DNA of 64,000 nucleotides, taken from contig NC_012489.1 of the NCBI RefSeq assembly GCF_000010305.1, positions 2,921,646 through 2,985,645 on the forward strand. Reading direction: 5' to 3'. The stretch's first letter is position 1, and every line of letters starts with the position of its first letter. Below are positions 51,540 to 60,646 of this stretch, piece by piece. The position numbers and the translations under genes are program-made. The notes beneath the pieces were generated by a model. It made no database searches. It had not been told where the DNA came from and worked only from the letters and a program-made list of their open reading frames with translations. Source of the stretch: Gemmatimonas aurantiaca T-27. Lineage in GTDB: Bacteria > Gemmatimonadota > Gemmatimonadetes > Gemmatimonadales > Gemmatimonadaceae.

Positions 51540-51904
51540 CGCACCGCAGCGATGGCGGAGATTTCCACCAGGATACCACGCAGTGACGCACCGACCACCG
51601 CCCGAGTGGGATACGGCGGTGTAAACACCGTGCGATAGATCCGGTCGAACTCCCCCCAGTCGTTTTCGTCCACCAGATACACGGTCACACTGACCACGTC
51701 GGCGAGCGTGGCGCCTCCGGTGCGGATCACCCGTTCCAGATTGGCGAGCGTGTAGCGCGTCTGTTCTTCGAAGGTCGTGCCCACGATCTGGCCGGTAGCC
51801 GGGTCGCGTGGTGTCTGCCCGGAGACGAACAACAATGAGGCACCATTTGCGGTGCGCACGCCCGGCGAGTAGGCTCCCGCAGGCGGCGGAAGATCGGGAA
51901 GCAT
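51536..51904 (-). CDS. ridA: RidA family enamine/imine deaminase
   Basis: 122 residues from ATG 51904. RidA hydrolyses reactive 2-aminoacrylate-type enamines made by PLP dehydratases. The family blocks AYSPGVRTANGASLLFVSGQ (in pieces), VIRTGGATLADVVSVTVYL and the catalytic Arg in PPYPTRAVVG are present. The trailing VEISAIAAV is the last strand. The threonine dehydratase-like enzyme at 15245 would be a source of its substrate, though it is far away. It is divergent from the D-threonine aldolase-like gene (94-base gap). Confidence 0.92.
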   Translation of the reverse strand: MLPDLPPPAGAYSPGVRTANGASLLFVSGQTPRDPATGQIVGTTFEEQTRYTLANLERVIRTGGATLADVVSVTVYLVDENDWGEFDRIYRTVFTPPYPTRAVVGASLRGILVEISAIAAVR

Positions 51905-51985
51905 CACCGATGACCACGCACGCGCGGTCGATTCGTTCGGAGTGCTGGACGAAGCAGACGATTCAGCAGGCATCTCTCGGGTGGC

Positions 51986-51992
51986 AGGAGGA
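51986..51992 (+). promoter_or_regulatory. strong ribosome-binding site deciding the start at 51999
   Basis: AGGAGGA lies 6 bases before the GTG at 51999. This fixes the start of the aldolase-like gene at GTG rather than at the upstream ATG 51942, whose extension also lacks family similarity. Confidence 0.8.
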
Positions 51993-51998
51993 ATCGCA

Positions 51999-53135
51999 GT
52001 GGCAACGTATCTCGAACAGCTCGAGACACCGGTCCCGGTCGTCGATCTCGACCGACTTGCACACAATCTGGACCGAATGGCCGCGTACGTCACCCTGCAT
52101 GGGCTCAAACTCCGACCTCATGTGAAGACGCACAAGTCGCCGCGCATCGCGGCGGAGCAGTTGCGATTGGGTGCCGTGGGGCTGTCCTGTGCGACGCTGC
52201 GTGAAGCGGAGGTGATGTCGGAGGTGTGTGATGACATCCTGCTCGCCTACCCACCGGTGGGTGCCGCACGTCTCGAACGCCTTGCCCGCCTGCCGCAGGA
52301 TGTGCGCGTGTCGGTCGCGGCCGATGACATCCAGTCACTCGATGCGCTGTCCGTGGCGGCTCGGCTCGGGCAGCGGACATTCGACGTGCGGGTGGAAGTG
52401 GATCTGGGCATGCACCGTGTTGGTGTGACCACGCCCGAAAAGGCCGTGGCGATCGCGCGCCACATCGATCGCACCGTGGGTCTCGACTTCGCGGGACTGC
52501 AGTTCTATCCGGGACACATTCGCGCCAACGTGGGCGAGCAGGATGATCTCGTGCGCAAGGTCGGCACCGATCTCGGTGCGTTCATCGAAGCGCTGACCGA
52601 CGCCGGTTTTCCACCGCGTGTGGTGAGCGGTGGTTCAACACCGGCGGCCTGGCGCATGCACGAAATCCCGGGCGTCACGGAAGTACGCCCCGGTACCTAT
52701 GTCTACAACGATCGTACCACGGCCAGCATTGGCGCGTGCGATTGGGACGACTGCGCACTCACGGTGCTGGCGACGGTGATCAGTGTGTCCGTGAAGGGGC
52801 AGGCCGTGATCGATGCGGGCACCAAGACGCTCGGGCGCGAACCGCTCCGCGCCGAAGGCGACGGTTTTGCGATGGTGCAGGATCATCCCGATGTGTTCGT
52901 GACGCGTTTGTCGGAGGAGCATGGCATCCTCGATCTCTCACGCAGCTCGTGGCGTCCACGATTGGGTGATCAGGTGCGCCTCGTGCCGAACCACGTGTGC
53001 ATTGTCGTGCACCACTTCGATGAGATCATCGGCGTGCGCGGTCATGCCGTGGAAACCCGCTGGCCAGTGGCAGCACGCGGTCGCGCGTCGAACCAGGACT
53101 TCGACAACGCGCCCTCGAAGCCCCGCATGGTCTGA
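51999..53135 (+). CDS. D-threonine aldolase / D-serine dehydratase-like PLP enzyme
   Basis: 378 residues from GTG 51999. It is a fold-type III PLP enzyme with an alanine racemase-like N-terminal barrel: TPVPVVDLDRLAHNLDRM, then the Schiff-base Lys in LRPHVKTHKSP. LQFYPGHIR and VSGGSTPAAW are phosphate-binding segments, and RPGTYVYND and a C-terminal PNHVC (metal-binding His and Cys) are diagnostic of the DTA/DSD subfamily. It should act on D-threonine or D-serine with a divalent metal. The exact reaction cannot be fixed from sequence. It ends 12 bases before the convergent ybaK stop. Confidence 0.9.
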   Translation: MATYLEQLETPVPVVDLDRLAHNLDRMAAYVTLHGLKLRPHVKTHKSPRIAAEQLRLGAVGLSCATLREAEVMSEVCDDILLAYPPVGAARLERLARLPQDVRVSVAADDIQSLDALSVAARLGQRTFDVRVEVDLGMHRVGVTTPEKAVAIARHIDRTVGLDFAGLQFYPGHIRANVGEQDDLVRKVGTDLGAFIEALTDAGFPPRVVSGGSTPAAWRMHEIPGVTEVRPGTYVYNDRTTASIGACDWDDCALTVLATVISVSVKGQAVIDAGTKTLGREPLRAEGDGFAMVQDHPDVFVTRLSEEHGILDLSRSSWRPRLGDQVRLVPNHVCIVVHHFDEIIGVRGHAVETRWPVAARGRASNQDFDNAPSKPRMV

Positions 53136-53147
53136 CGGTTGGCGAGG

Positions 53148-53618
53148 CTACTCGCGCCCGATGGGCGCGAGTATGCCTTTGGTCAGAGTGAGCAGATCGG
53201 CCGGCGCCAGCGCAATCTCCAGACCGCGGCGCCCGGCGCTCACGTGAATACGATCGTACGCCGGTGCACTGTCATCGAGCACCACGGGCAACGCCTTTTT
53301 CTGGGCCAGCGGACTGATGCCGCCCACGATGTACCCGGTGGCTCGTTCGGCGGCGGCCTGTTCGGCCATCTTCGCTTTGCGGCCGCCCACTGCATCGGCC
53401 ATCGCCTTGAGGTTCAGCATGCCCTGCACGGGCACCACGGCGCAGCACAGGCCCACACCTTCCACATCCACCACCAGCGTCTTGAAGACGGTGCGTGGAT
53501 CGAGGCCCAGCACATCGGCGGCCTCCTTGCCGTAGGACTCTGCGGACGGGTCGTGCGTGTAGCTCAGCACCTCGTGCGACACCTTCGCCTTTCGGGCGAG
53601 CAGAATGGCAGGTGTCAC
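53148..53618 (-). CDS. ybaK: Cys-tRNA(Pro)/Cys-tRNA deacylase YbaK/EbsC
   Basis: 156 residues from GTG 53618. This editing enzyme removes Cys mischarged on tRNA-Pro. The N-terminus TPAILLARKAKVSHEV, the VFKTLVVDVEG strand with its Lys, and the TGYIVGGISPLAQKK loop match E. coli YbaK closely. The open frame continues more than 1 kb upstream, but that part is antisense to the polymerase gene and is not family-like. It is divergent from that gene with about 70 bases between starts. Confidence 0.93.
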   Translation of the reverse strand: MTPAILLARKAKVSHEVLSYTHDPSAESYGKEAADVLGLDPRTVFKTLVVDVEGVGLCCAVVPVQGMLNLKAMADAVGGRKAKMAEQAAAERATGYIVGGISPLAQKKALPVVLDDSAPAYDRIHVSAGRRGLEIALAPADLLTLTKGILAPIGRE

Positions 53619-53687
53619 GCGGCCCGCCAGCGCGGGTGATGAATGACGGTCGGCATATCGGTTCAGCTTAGCGGCTAGATTCCGGAT

Positions 53688-55013
53688 GTGTCCACACCAG
53701 CACCCGACGTTCCGCGCCGTATCCTGCTCGTCGACGCCGACGCGTTTTTTGTCGCGGTCGCACGCCAGGAAGACCCGGAAGGTGCCGGCAAGGCCACCTT
53801 GCTCATCGTTGGTGGTCGCCCTGGGTCGCGCGGTGTAGTGTGCAGTGCGTCGTACGAATGCCGGGCCTACGGCGTGCGCTCGGCCATGCCGATCTCGCGG
53901 GCGCTCAAGCTGTGTCCGCAGGCCATGTGTGTCCCCGTGCCTCGGCATGTGTGCGGGACACGCAGCCGCGAGATTCAGGCTGTGCTGGCGCAGTTTGCCC
54001 CCGTGGTGCAGCCGTCCTCCATCGACGAGTGGTACTGCGACCTTGGTGGCACGGAAGCCCTGTACGGCCACGAGCCCCTCGAGGAAACGGCCCGCCGGAT
54101 GCGGGAAGCCGTGTTCGCGGCCACGGGGCTCCGCGTATCCATCGGCGGCGGTACCTCGCGCCTGGTGGCGAAGATGGCCGTCGAGGTGGCCAAACCGAAA
54201 CCCGGCACCGGAGCCACGGGGGTGCGCTGTGTCCCCCCGGGCACAGAGGCAGAATTTCTCAGCCGGTTCAAGCTCGCCGATCTGCCCATGGTGGGGCCGC
54301 GATTTGCCACCAAACTCGAGCGCATGGGACTCGAGACCATCGCACAGGCGCAGCAGTGGACGGAGGACACACTGGTACACCGCCTCGGTGACCGCGCAGG
54401 CCAGTGGCTGTCCCGACGCATTCGCGGACAGGACGAGAGCATTGTTCGGCCGCGTGACCGACAGAAACAGGTGAGCCGGGAAACCACCTTTGGCCGCAAC
54501 CTGCACGAGGACGACGTGGTGGAGCGGGAGCTGCTTCGGCTCGCCGTGCGGGTCAGCGCCGACCTGCGTCGACAGGCCCTGCGGGCGCGGACCATCACCG
54601 TGAAGCTGCGCGACGGAGACTTCCGGACCCGATCCGCACAGCGCACCCTGTCGGGGTTCATCGAGTCCGAGCATTCCGTGGTCCGGGCGGCCAAGCCATT
54701 GCTGCGTCAAATGCGGAAGACGCGGCGAGCCCCGGTCCGCTTGCTGGGCATCGCCTTGTCGCATTTCGAGGATGACGAAGAGCCACGTCCAGCGGTTCAA
54801 CTGGGGCTTTTCCCGTCGGCTTTCAAGGGGCCAGGAGCCTCGCCCCCTGACGCCGACGGGTCAGCCCTGAGCGACGAACCGACGGAAACACCCCGCGATC
54901 GGGCCCTGGTCCAGGCACTCGATCGCATCCGCGGCCGATTTGGGGCAGACGCCATCATCCCGGCGCGGCTGGTGGACCCGTCACGCGATACCGGGCCGAG
55001 GGTGGAAGAATGA
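53688..55013 (+). CDS. dinB: Y-family DNA polymerase (Pol IV/DinB-like)
   Basis: 441 residues from GTG 53688. It is a translesion polymerase. Catalytic residues are in LLVDADAFFVAVA (first Asp and steric-gate Phe) and SSIDEWYCDL (Asp-Glu pair). RGVVCSASYECRAYGVRSAM is the finger region; helix-hairpin-helix segments follow (LADLPMVGPRFATKL) and then the little-finger domain. VQLGLF near residue 380 is a beta-clamp-binding motif. WYCD after SIDE differs from the common AYLD/AFLD. The last ~55 residues are a Pro/Asp-rich tail that ends in a helix. Pol IV is the likely type; it lacks the ImuB layout. Confidence 0.9.
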   Translation: MSTPAPDVPRRILLVDADAFFVAVARQEDPEGAGKATLLIVGGRPGSRGVVCSASYECRAYGVRSAMPISRALKLCPQAMCVPVPRHVCGTRSREIQAVLAQFAPVVQPSSIDEWYCDLGGTEALYGHEPLEETARRMREAVFAATGLRVSIGGGTSRLVAKMAVEVAKPKPGTGATGVRCVPPGTEAEFLSRFKLADLPMVGPRFATKLERMGLETIAQAQQWTEDTLVHRLGDRAGQWLSRRIRGQDESIVRPRDRQKQVSRETTFGRNLHEDDVVERELLRLAVRVSADLRRQALRARTITVKLRDGDFRTRSAQRTLSGFIESEHSVVRAAKPLLRQMRKTRRAPVRLLGIALSHFEDDEEPRPAVQLGLFPSAFKGPGASPPDADGSALSDEPTETPRDRALVQALDRIRGRFGADAIIPARLVDPSRDTGPRVEE

Positions 55014-55070
55014 CCGACGCCTGTGTACTTTCTCCGCTGAGGATCTCCGGCGACTCGCCGGCCAGATCGA

Positions 55071-55090
55071 GGGCGCCATTTCCGGCGCCC
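55071..55090 (+). terminator. hairpin after the polymerase gene
   Basis: GGGCGCC pairs with GGCGCCC around a 6-base ATTTCC loop, followed by TTCCCTT, 57 bases past the polymerase stop. It is a plausible terminator that lies 59 bases before the small membrane-protein gene. Confidence 0.5.
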
Positions 55091-55149
55091 TTCCCTTCGC
55101 TGTCCCCGCGCCGGCCTCCATCCGGTGCGCTATCCGTCAGGGTGTCTTC

Positions 55150-55392
55150 ATGAGTGCCTCGTACGATCCGAACAAGCAGGGCTGGGGTGCGGCGGTTGTC
55201 ACGTGCGTGTTCACGGGAGCGCTGCTCTTCGGAGCCTGGACGATCCACAAGAACACCTATCGCCATCCGCGTGACCCGATGGCTCAGCAGGTTTATCACG
55301 AGCGCGATGCGGCCAAGCATGGCGCCGCCGCCGGTGAACATGCAGCGCCTGCCGCCGACCACGCGGCGCCTGCGGCAGAAGCGAAGCACTAA
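55150..55392 (+). CDS. small single-span membrane protein with Ala/His-rich tail
   Basis: 80 residues from ATG 55150. One membrane helix (GAAVVTCVFTGALLFGAWTI, ~13-32) is followed by a short basic/polar segment and a C-terminal tail built on repeated His-Ala-Ala-Pro-Ala patterns (EHAAPAADHAAPAAEAKH) with five His in the last 26 residues. It is followed at once by a strong terminator at 55416. No family is recognised. The tail might bind metal, which is only a guess. Confidence 0.6.
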   Translation: MSASYDPNKQGWGAAVVTCVFTGALLFGAWTIHKNTYRHPRDPMAQQVYHERDAAKHGAAAGEHAAPAADHAAPAAEAKH

Positions 55393-55415
55393 GCATCTGC
55401 GTCTAATATGCACAG

Positions 55416-55444
55416 AGCGCCGTGTCTTCCTGAGACACGGCGCT
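55416..55444 (+). terminator. rho-independent terminator
   Basis: AGCGCCGTGTCT pairs perfectly (12 bp) with AGACACGGCGCT around a 5-base loop, followed by TTGTCGTT. It ends the small membrane-protein message and lies just before the stop of the convergent kinase gene. Confidence 0.88.
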
Positions 55445-55481
55445 TTGTCGTTCCACACACCGCAGGGCGTGCCCCGATGGG

Positions 55482-57104
55482 TCACACGATCGGCAGTGTG
55501 AACCAGAACTCGCTGCCCTGTCCCTGCTCGCTGTTCACACCGATCGCACCGCCATGGGCTTCCACGATACCTTTGGCGATGAACAAGCCGAGGCCGGAAC
55601 CGGCCCGTAGCAGGCGCGGGGCCTGCCAATAGCGCTCGAAAAGACGTGGGACATCCTCGGGCGCCACGCCCGGGCCGGTGTCCCGCACGGCGATGCGGAG
55701 CATGTCATCCTGACGTTGTGCCGTCAGCGACACCGAACCACCGCGCGGTGTGAATCGCACGGCGTTGCCGAGCAGATTGGACAGCACCTGCCCCACGCGA
55801 TGGCGGTCGGCCATCACCAGCGGCGCGTCGTCGTCGAAGGTGCGCGTGAAATCGAGCGCCGCTTCTGCCACCACCGGATCGAACACATCAGCGGCTTCCT
55901 TGAGCATCTCAACGGCCGGCACCGGTCGGCGCTCCACGCGCAAGCGGCCAGCCGAGATGCGCGAGACGTCCTGCAAGTCTTGAATGAGACCATCCACCTG
56001 ACGCGCCGCGCCACGGATGGCTTCGACCTCTTCGCGCCCCATGATGCCTACGTCTTCCGCGCCGGCGGGCGTTTCACGTGACAGCACGGCTCCGGTGAGC
56101 ATCACCACCGCGTTCACGGGATTGCGCAGGTCGTGCGACACGATGGCCAGCCTTTCATCGCGCTCACGCACCGCGCGACGGGACTCCTGGTAGAGGCGCG
56201 CATTTTCGAGCGCCAGCGCCGCGAGCCCCGCGAACTGGTCGGCCACATGCACTTCTTCCCGCACGTGGGACGCTCCGGCGCGGGTACGCACCAGATGCAG
56301 TGCCCCAATGGCGCGTCCACCGGCGCGCAGGGGCACCAGCAGCACGGCACTGGCCCCCAACGCCTCGGCGCGCGTGCGGGAGGCGGTATCGGGGAAATTG
56401 GCATCGAGCCACGCCGAGATATCGGTGATGCGCTGCGCCTCTGCTTCGTGGGCCACGCGCAGGGCGCTCGCAAACGGCAGCTCCGGACTCGACTGATCGC
56501 TGGCCCTGGCCACCAAGGCGGCGGTATCCTCGTGCCGATGCGGATCGACATGGGTGGCCGCAGCCCGTCGGATGCAGCCGTCGGGTGTGAGCAGTTCGAG
56601 CAGACTCCATTCGCCGAGCAACGGCACCGGTAGTTCGGCGATCGTGGCCATGGTCGATTCCACATCCAGCGATGCGGCAAGCACCCACCCCCCGGTGGCC
56701 AGCAGACGCTGACGCTCCTCCGCACGGCGGCGGTCACTGACGTCACGCAGCATCACCATGAAGGTGCGCTCGCCATCGATCGTCACCCGTGAGATCGACG
56801 CTTCGGCCGGAAACTGTTCGCCATTCTTGCGCAGGCCGGCGATTTCGCGACGGTCGGCCATCGTCCGGGCGTCGCTGGGACCTTCGGCAAACGTGCGCAC
56901 ATGACCGCGATGTACGGCGCGGGAAGCCATCGGGAGCAGGCGATCGAGCGGCTGTCCAAGCATGTCGGCTTCGGACCATCCGAAGATCTGCTCCGCGCCG
57001 CGATTGAAGCGGACGATACGGAACGAATCATCGAGAGCGATGATCGCGTCGGCGGCAATGTTGACAATCGCAGCCAACGCGGCGTGGGAATGTCTATCGG
57101 GCAT
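55482..57104 (-). CDS. soluble PAS-GAF sensor histidine kinase
   Basis: 540 residues without membrane segments: PAS (~5-120; [26 protein letters not shown]), GAF (~140-290; [25 protein letters not shown]), HisKA with His in [14 protein letters not shown], and HATPase with N box [30 protein letters not shown] and [10 protein letters not shown]. It is therefore a cytoplasmic kinase sensing a small ligand, redox or light through PAS/GAF. No Cys typical of bilin attachment was recognised in the GAF part. No response regulator is adjacent. Confidence 0.92.
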   Translation of the reverse strand: MPDRHSHAALAAIVNIAADAIIALDDSFRIVRFNRGAEQIFGWSEADMLGQPLDRLLPMASRAVHRGHVRTFAEGPSDARTMADRREIAGLRKNGEQFPAEASISRVTIDGERTFMVMLRDVSDRRRAEERQRLLATGGWVLAASLDVESTMATIAELPVPLLGEWSLLELLTPDGCIRRAAATHVDPHRHEDTAALVARASDQSSPELPFASALRVAHEAEAQRITDISAWLDANFPDTASRTRAEALGASAVLLVPLRAGGRAIGALHLVRTRAGASHVREEVHVADQFAGLAALALENARLYQESRRAVRERDERLAIVSHDLRNPVNAVVMLTGAVLSRETPAGAEDVGIMGREEVEAIRGAARQVDGLIQDLQDVSRISAGRLRVERRPVPAVEMLKEAADVFDPVVAEAALDFTRTFDDDAPLVMADRHRVGQVLSNLLGNAVRFTPRGGSVSLTAQRQDDMLRIAVRDTGPGVAPEDVPRLFERYWQAPRLLRAGSGLGLFIAKGIVEAHGGAIGVNSEQGQGSEFWFTLPIV

Positions 57105-57180
57105 GACCGAGAATACGGCCGGGAACGAGCCAAGGGCAGACGTGCGCTATCAGAAAATCATGTTCTTCGAGTCCGTGCAC

Positions 57181-57212
57181 AAAAAAAACCGCCCCGGCAG
57201 GTACCGGGGCGG
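57181..57212 (-). terminator. rho-independent terminator of the GGDEF gene
   Basis: On the minus strand CCGCCCCGG pairs with CCGGGGCGG around a 6-base loop and is followed by eight T. It lies 25 bases past the GGDEF gene stop and is the most canonical terminator in the window. Confidence 0.95.
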
Positions 57213-57237
57213 CTCTCACAACCAGCGCGGGTGCAAC

Positions 57238-58443
57238 TCAGGCGGACCGCAGCAGCAGCGTCTCCGCCACGCAGACACGATCACGCCCATTCTGCTTGGC
57301 TTTGTAGAGGGCCTTGTCAGCCCGGGCCAGCCATTCGCCCACATCCTCGTGCATCTCGAGCTGCGCGACACCCACCGAGGCACCGATGGAGAATTCCATG
57401 GCCGGATGGGGAGCCGGCATGCCGGCCAACTGCTCCTGCAGTCGACGCGCCAGTGTCTGCGCCATCTTCCAATCGGTGTTGTGCAGGATGGCGGTGAATT
57501 CGTCACCACCGAACCGGCACAGCACGTCCGACTGGCGCAGGAACACACGGCCCAGTGCATTGGCCAGCGCCTGAATGGCCTGGTCACCGGCCTGATGGCC
57601 GTACATGTCGTTCACGAGCTTGAGCTTGTCGAGATCGACCATGAGCAGGACGACGGGCTGACGACCGAGCGAGAACATCTGCACGGCACGGGGCGCCATC
57701 ATATCGAACAACTTGCGATTGCCGAGCCCCGTGAGCGGGTCGGTGGTGCTCTCCTTGCGCGCTTCCTCGAGTTGCCGGCCCAGACGGTCGAGGCGCGTGG
57801 CCAGCGACACATACTGTTCCTGCTGCTGCTCACGCCGCGCCTGCATGGCCGATTCGATAGCCAGTACGGCCCCGAGTACTTCCTGCTTGATGGAGCCCGT
57901 CTGCATCCGCTTGAGCGCGTTCTTGGCGCGCTCCATCTGCACGTCCGTGGTGTTGTCGGTGGTGTGGTCCACCTTCACCGCATTGTGCACGGTTTCGACA
58001 CACGCCCACAGCGCTTCGCGGAGCTCGGAAATCGAAGCGTCGACGTAACGATGCTCTTCACGTCGCTGTTCGGTGACGGCACGAACGACACCATCCCAAT
58101 CGCGTTCACCGATCCCCACCGACCCCTGTCCGTTCCCTTCCTGCAAGGCGTAACCCAGCGTCGCATGACGATGCCAGAGCCCAAACTCACGGGAACTCTC
58201 TTCGCCGGAACGATCCGGCAAATCGATGGGATAACGCGCGAGAGCGGTCAACATCCCACCGAGCGCGTCAAGGACGAGCCCGAGGCTGTCTTCCGCCGAC
58301 TTCGTTGGTGGCGCCACAACGATCTCCGCCGTATTCCCGACAACGCCGGAAACGGCTTTCAGCACGGTATTGCCGGTCGCGCCGTTCGAACTTCCTCGTT
58401 CGGACACAGGGCGAGGCTCGGACAGGAGCTTCTTGAAGAACAT
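57238..58443 (-). CDS. diguanylate cyclase (GGDEF domain)
   Basis: 401 residues from ATG 58443 (MFFKKLL); an ATG at 58518 would add 25 residues of unlikely sequence. The N-terminal ~230 residues are alpha-helical with no known sensor domain and end in a coiled coil (~205-240). The GGDEF domain follows: DPLTGLGNRKLFD, VDLDKLKLVNDMYGHQAGD, and an intact active site RFGGDEF. An RxxD inhibitory site (RQSD) sits exactly five residues before GGDEF, so product feedback is expected. It makes cyclic di-GMP from GTP. It is monocistronic with a strong terminator. Confidence 0.93.
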   Translation of the reverse strand: MFFKKLLSEPRPVSERGSSNGATGNTVLKAVSGVVGNTAEIVVAPPTKSAEDSLGLVLDALGGMLTALARYPIDLPDRSGEESSREFGLWHRHATLGYALQEGNGQGSVGIGERDWDGVVRAVTEQRREEHRYVDASISELREALWACVETVHNAVKVDHTTDNTTDVQMERAKNALKRMQTGSIKQEVLGAVLAIESAMQARREQQQEQYVSLATRLDRLGRQLEEARKESTTDPLTGLGNRKLFDMMAPRAVQMFSLGRQPVVLLMVDLDKLKLVNDMYGHQAGDQAIQALANALGRVFLRQSDVLCRFGGDEFTAILHNTDWKMAQTLARRLQEQLAGMPAPHPAMEFSIGASVGVAQLEMHEDVGEWLARADKALYKAKQNGRDRVCVAETLLLRSA

Positions 58444-58560
58444 GAGCAGGGTCTGAGGATGCCCTAAGGGATCGGCACAACTCCCGCCCAAGTTGAGTGC
58501 TCCCACACACATCGTCATTGCAACGTTACGGTGGGGGCCTTTTCGTCACGCTCCCGGCCC

Positions 58561-58582
58561 TCCGGGCGGTCCCCCGCCCGGA
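58561..58582 (-). terminator. GC hairpin after the acyl-CoA dehydrogenase gene
   Basis: TCCGGGCGG pairs with CCGCCCGGA (9 bp) around a 4-base loop, 58 bases past the dehydrogenase stop. There is no T-run, as with the hairpin at 23401, so it is a possible terminator only. Confidence 0.4.
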
Positions 58583-58639
58583 GCCCACACTGTCATTTCC
58601 TTCCGGTGACCGCGATCACCGACCCACCGACCGGCCCGG

Positions 58640-60430
58640 TCAGAACTCGGCGGCGTCGAATGCCATGATCGGCGCCGCACCCGACTGGATGGCGGCGAGC
58701 AACGTGCCGGTCTCGGGCAGCACGCGGGCGAAATAGAAGCGGGCCGTCTTCAGCTTCGCTTCCAGGAATCGACGATCGCCGGTGCCGGCCGCCAGCTTCG
58801 CTCCCGCCACGGTGGCCATTCGGAGCCACTGCCACCCCACGGCCACGTAGCCCATCAGGTGCAGATATTCGGTCGCGGCCGCACCGGCTTCATCGGGATT
58901 GGCGAACCCACGTTCGGCCAGCAGCATGGTGGCCTTCTGCAACTGATACAGGCTGCCACCGAGCGCCTTCGCGGCGTCTTCCAGTCCATCCACCGACGCG
59001 GCCGCATCGACATCGGCCTTCACCAGCTCGAAGAACCGCCGGACGAGACGGCCCCCTTCCATCGGCAACTTGCGCCCAACCAGGTCGAGCGCTTGCACGG
59101 CGTTGGTGCCTTCATAGATCTGCGCAATGCGGGCATCACGCACGTACTGCTCGATGCCGTACTCCTTGATGTACCCGTGCCCACCGAGGGTCTGCAACGC
59201 GATGTTGGTATTGTCGAACCCCTTGTCGGTCAGGAACGCCTTGATGACGGGCGTCATCAACTGCACCATGTCTTCCGCGTCCTGACGCACGGCCGCATCG
59301 GGGTGGCGATGCTCGAGATCGATGCGGATGCCAACCGCGTACGCCAACGAGCGCATGCCTTCGTTGAGCGCCTTGATGCGCAGCAATCCCTTGCGCACGT
59401 CCGGATGTACGAGGATGGGATCGGCCACGCCGCCCGCATTCTTCGGACCAGTGAGTGAGCGCCCCTGCAAACGCTCCTTGGCGTAGGCCAGCGCATTCTG
59501 GTACGCCACCTCCGACAAACCCAACCCCTGCAGTCCCACGGCGAGACGTGCGCTGTTCATCATGACGAACATCGCGCGCATGCCTTTGTGCGCTTCGCCG
59601 ACCATCCAGCCCGTGGCGTTGTCGAAATCGAGCACACACGTGGCCGACGCCTTGATCCCCATCTTGTGTTCGACACTGCCGCAGGTCACGGCATTGCGGG
59701 CACCGACACCACCGTCTGCGGTGGGCAGGAACTTGGGCACGAGAAACAGCGAAATGCCCTTGGTACCACTGGGCGCATCGGGCAGCCGGGCGAGCACCAA
59801 GTGCACGATGTTCTCGGTGAGGTCGTGCTCACCCGCCGAGATGAAGATCTTCTGGCCGGTGATGGCGTAGGTCCCATCCGCCGCCGGCACCGCCTTGGTC
59901 GTGATGATGCCGAGATCCGTGCCCGCGTGCGCCTCGGTGAGGCACATGGTGCCCCCCCACGAGCCGTCGATGAGCTTGGGCAGGAAACGCTGCTTGAGCT
60001 CTTCGGAACCATGGCTGATCAGCGCACTGTAGGCCCCGTGTGAAAGCCCCGGATACATGCTGAAGGAGAGATTGGCCGAACAGAGCAGCTCCTCCATCAC
60101 GAAGCGGGTCATCTCCGGAAGTCCCTGCCCCCCGTAGTTGGCATCGGCCGCCACGGCGGTCCATCCATCGGCGGCATAGCGCGCGTAGGCCTCCTTGAAG
60201 CCTGCCGGCGTGCGCACCTCGCCGCGATCGAAGTGCACCCCTTCGGCATCACCGCTCTGGTTGATGGGGAAGAGCACTTCTTCACAGAACGTCGCGCCCC
60301 CGGCCAGCACTTCGTCGATCATCTCCGGCGTGGCATCCTCGAACCCCGGCAACGCTGCAAGCTGGCCGATGTCGTGGACGTCGTGGAGCAGAAAACGGAT
60401 ATCGTCGAGTGGGGCCTTGTATGCGGGCAT
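58640..60430 (-). CDS. acyl-CoA dehydrogenase (long form)
   Basis: 596 residues from ATG 60430, fixed by GGAGGA 9 bases upstream. This FAD enzyme performs the first step of fatty acid beta-oxidation. Segments seen: YGGQGLPEMTRFVMEE, MCLTEAHAGTDLG (FAD/substrate binding), ISAGEHDLTENIVHLVLARL, the C-terminal helical domain with QTLGGHGYIKEYG, and IYEGTNAVQALDLVGRKL with the catalytic Glu. An extra ~130-residue C-terminal helical domain makes it the long form found with fadE-like members. It is divergent from sppA. Chain-length preference cannot be told. Confidence 0.94.
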   Translation of the reverse strand: MPAYKAPLDDIRFLLHDVHDIGQLAALPGFEDATPEMIDEVLAGGATFCEEVLFPINQSGDAEGVHFDRGEVRTPAGFKEAYARYAADGWTAVAADANYGGQGLPEMTRFVMEELLCSANLSFSMYPGLSHGAYSALISHGSEELKQRFLPKLIDGSWGGTMCLTEAHAGTDLGIITTKAVPAADGTYAITGQKIFISAGEHDLTENIVHLVLARLPDAPSGTKGISLFLVPKFLPTADGGVGARNAVTCGSVEHKMGIKASATCVLDFDNATGWMVGEAHKGMRAMFVMMNSARLAVGLQGLGLSEVAYQNALAYAKERLQGRSLTGPKNAGGVADPILVHPDVRKGLLRIKALNEGMRSLAYAVGIRIDLEHRHPDAAVRQDAEDMVQLMTPVIKAFLTDKGFDNTNIALQTLGGHGYIKEYGIEQYVRDARIAQIYEGTNAVQALDLVGRKLPMEGGRLVRRFFELVKADVDAAASVDGLEDAAKALGGSLYQLQKATMLLAERGFANPDEAGAAATEYLHLMGYVAVGWQWLRMATVAGAKLAAGTGDRRFLEAKLKTARFYFARVLPETGTLLAAIQSGAAPIMAFDAAEF

Positions 60431-60646
60431 GTGGCGCGTTCCTCCAGGCGGGGTGGCAATGCACGGGCTGTGTGGAAGGTGGGCCCACTGTCGGCGGTCG
60501 GCAAGGGTTATTTGCGACGGAACCGTCATGTTTTTCCGGACTTTCGACGAGATGTGTGCAACACCGGTCGGTCTCCGGGTAGAATCCGGGGGTGCGGGGC
60601 CCGGGTGTGGTGCCTCCACGCACATCTCTCTCTGGGTGGAGCAGGC

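Noticed and set aside
53619-54800. A 394-codon upstream extension of the ybaK frame
   Set aside because: It runs antisense through the polymerase gene; the YbaK family starts at the GTG at 53618.
60233-60646. Upstream extension of the sppA frame
   Set aside because: It overlaps the divergent dehydrogenase gene and its ribosome-binding site; the membrane helix and GGAG support ATG 60647.
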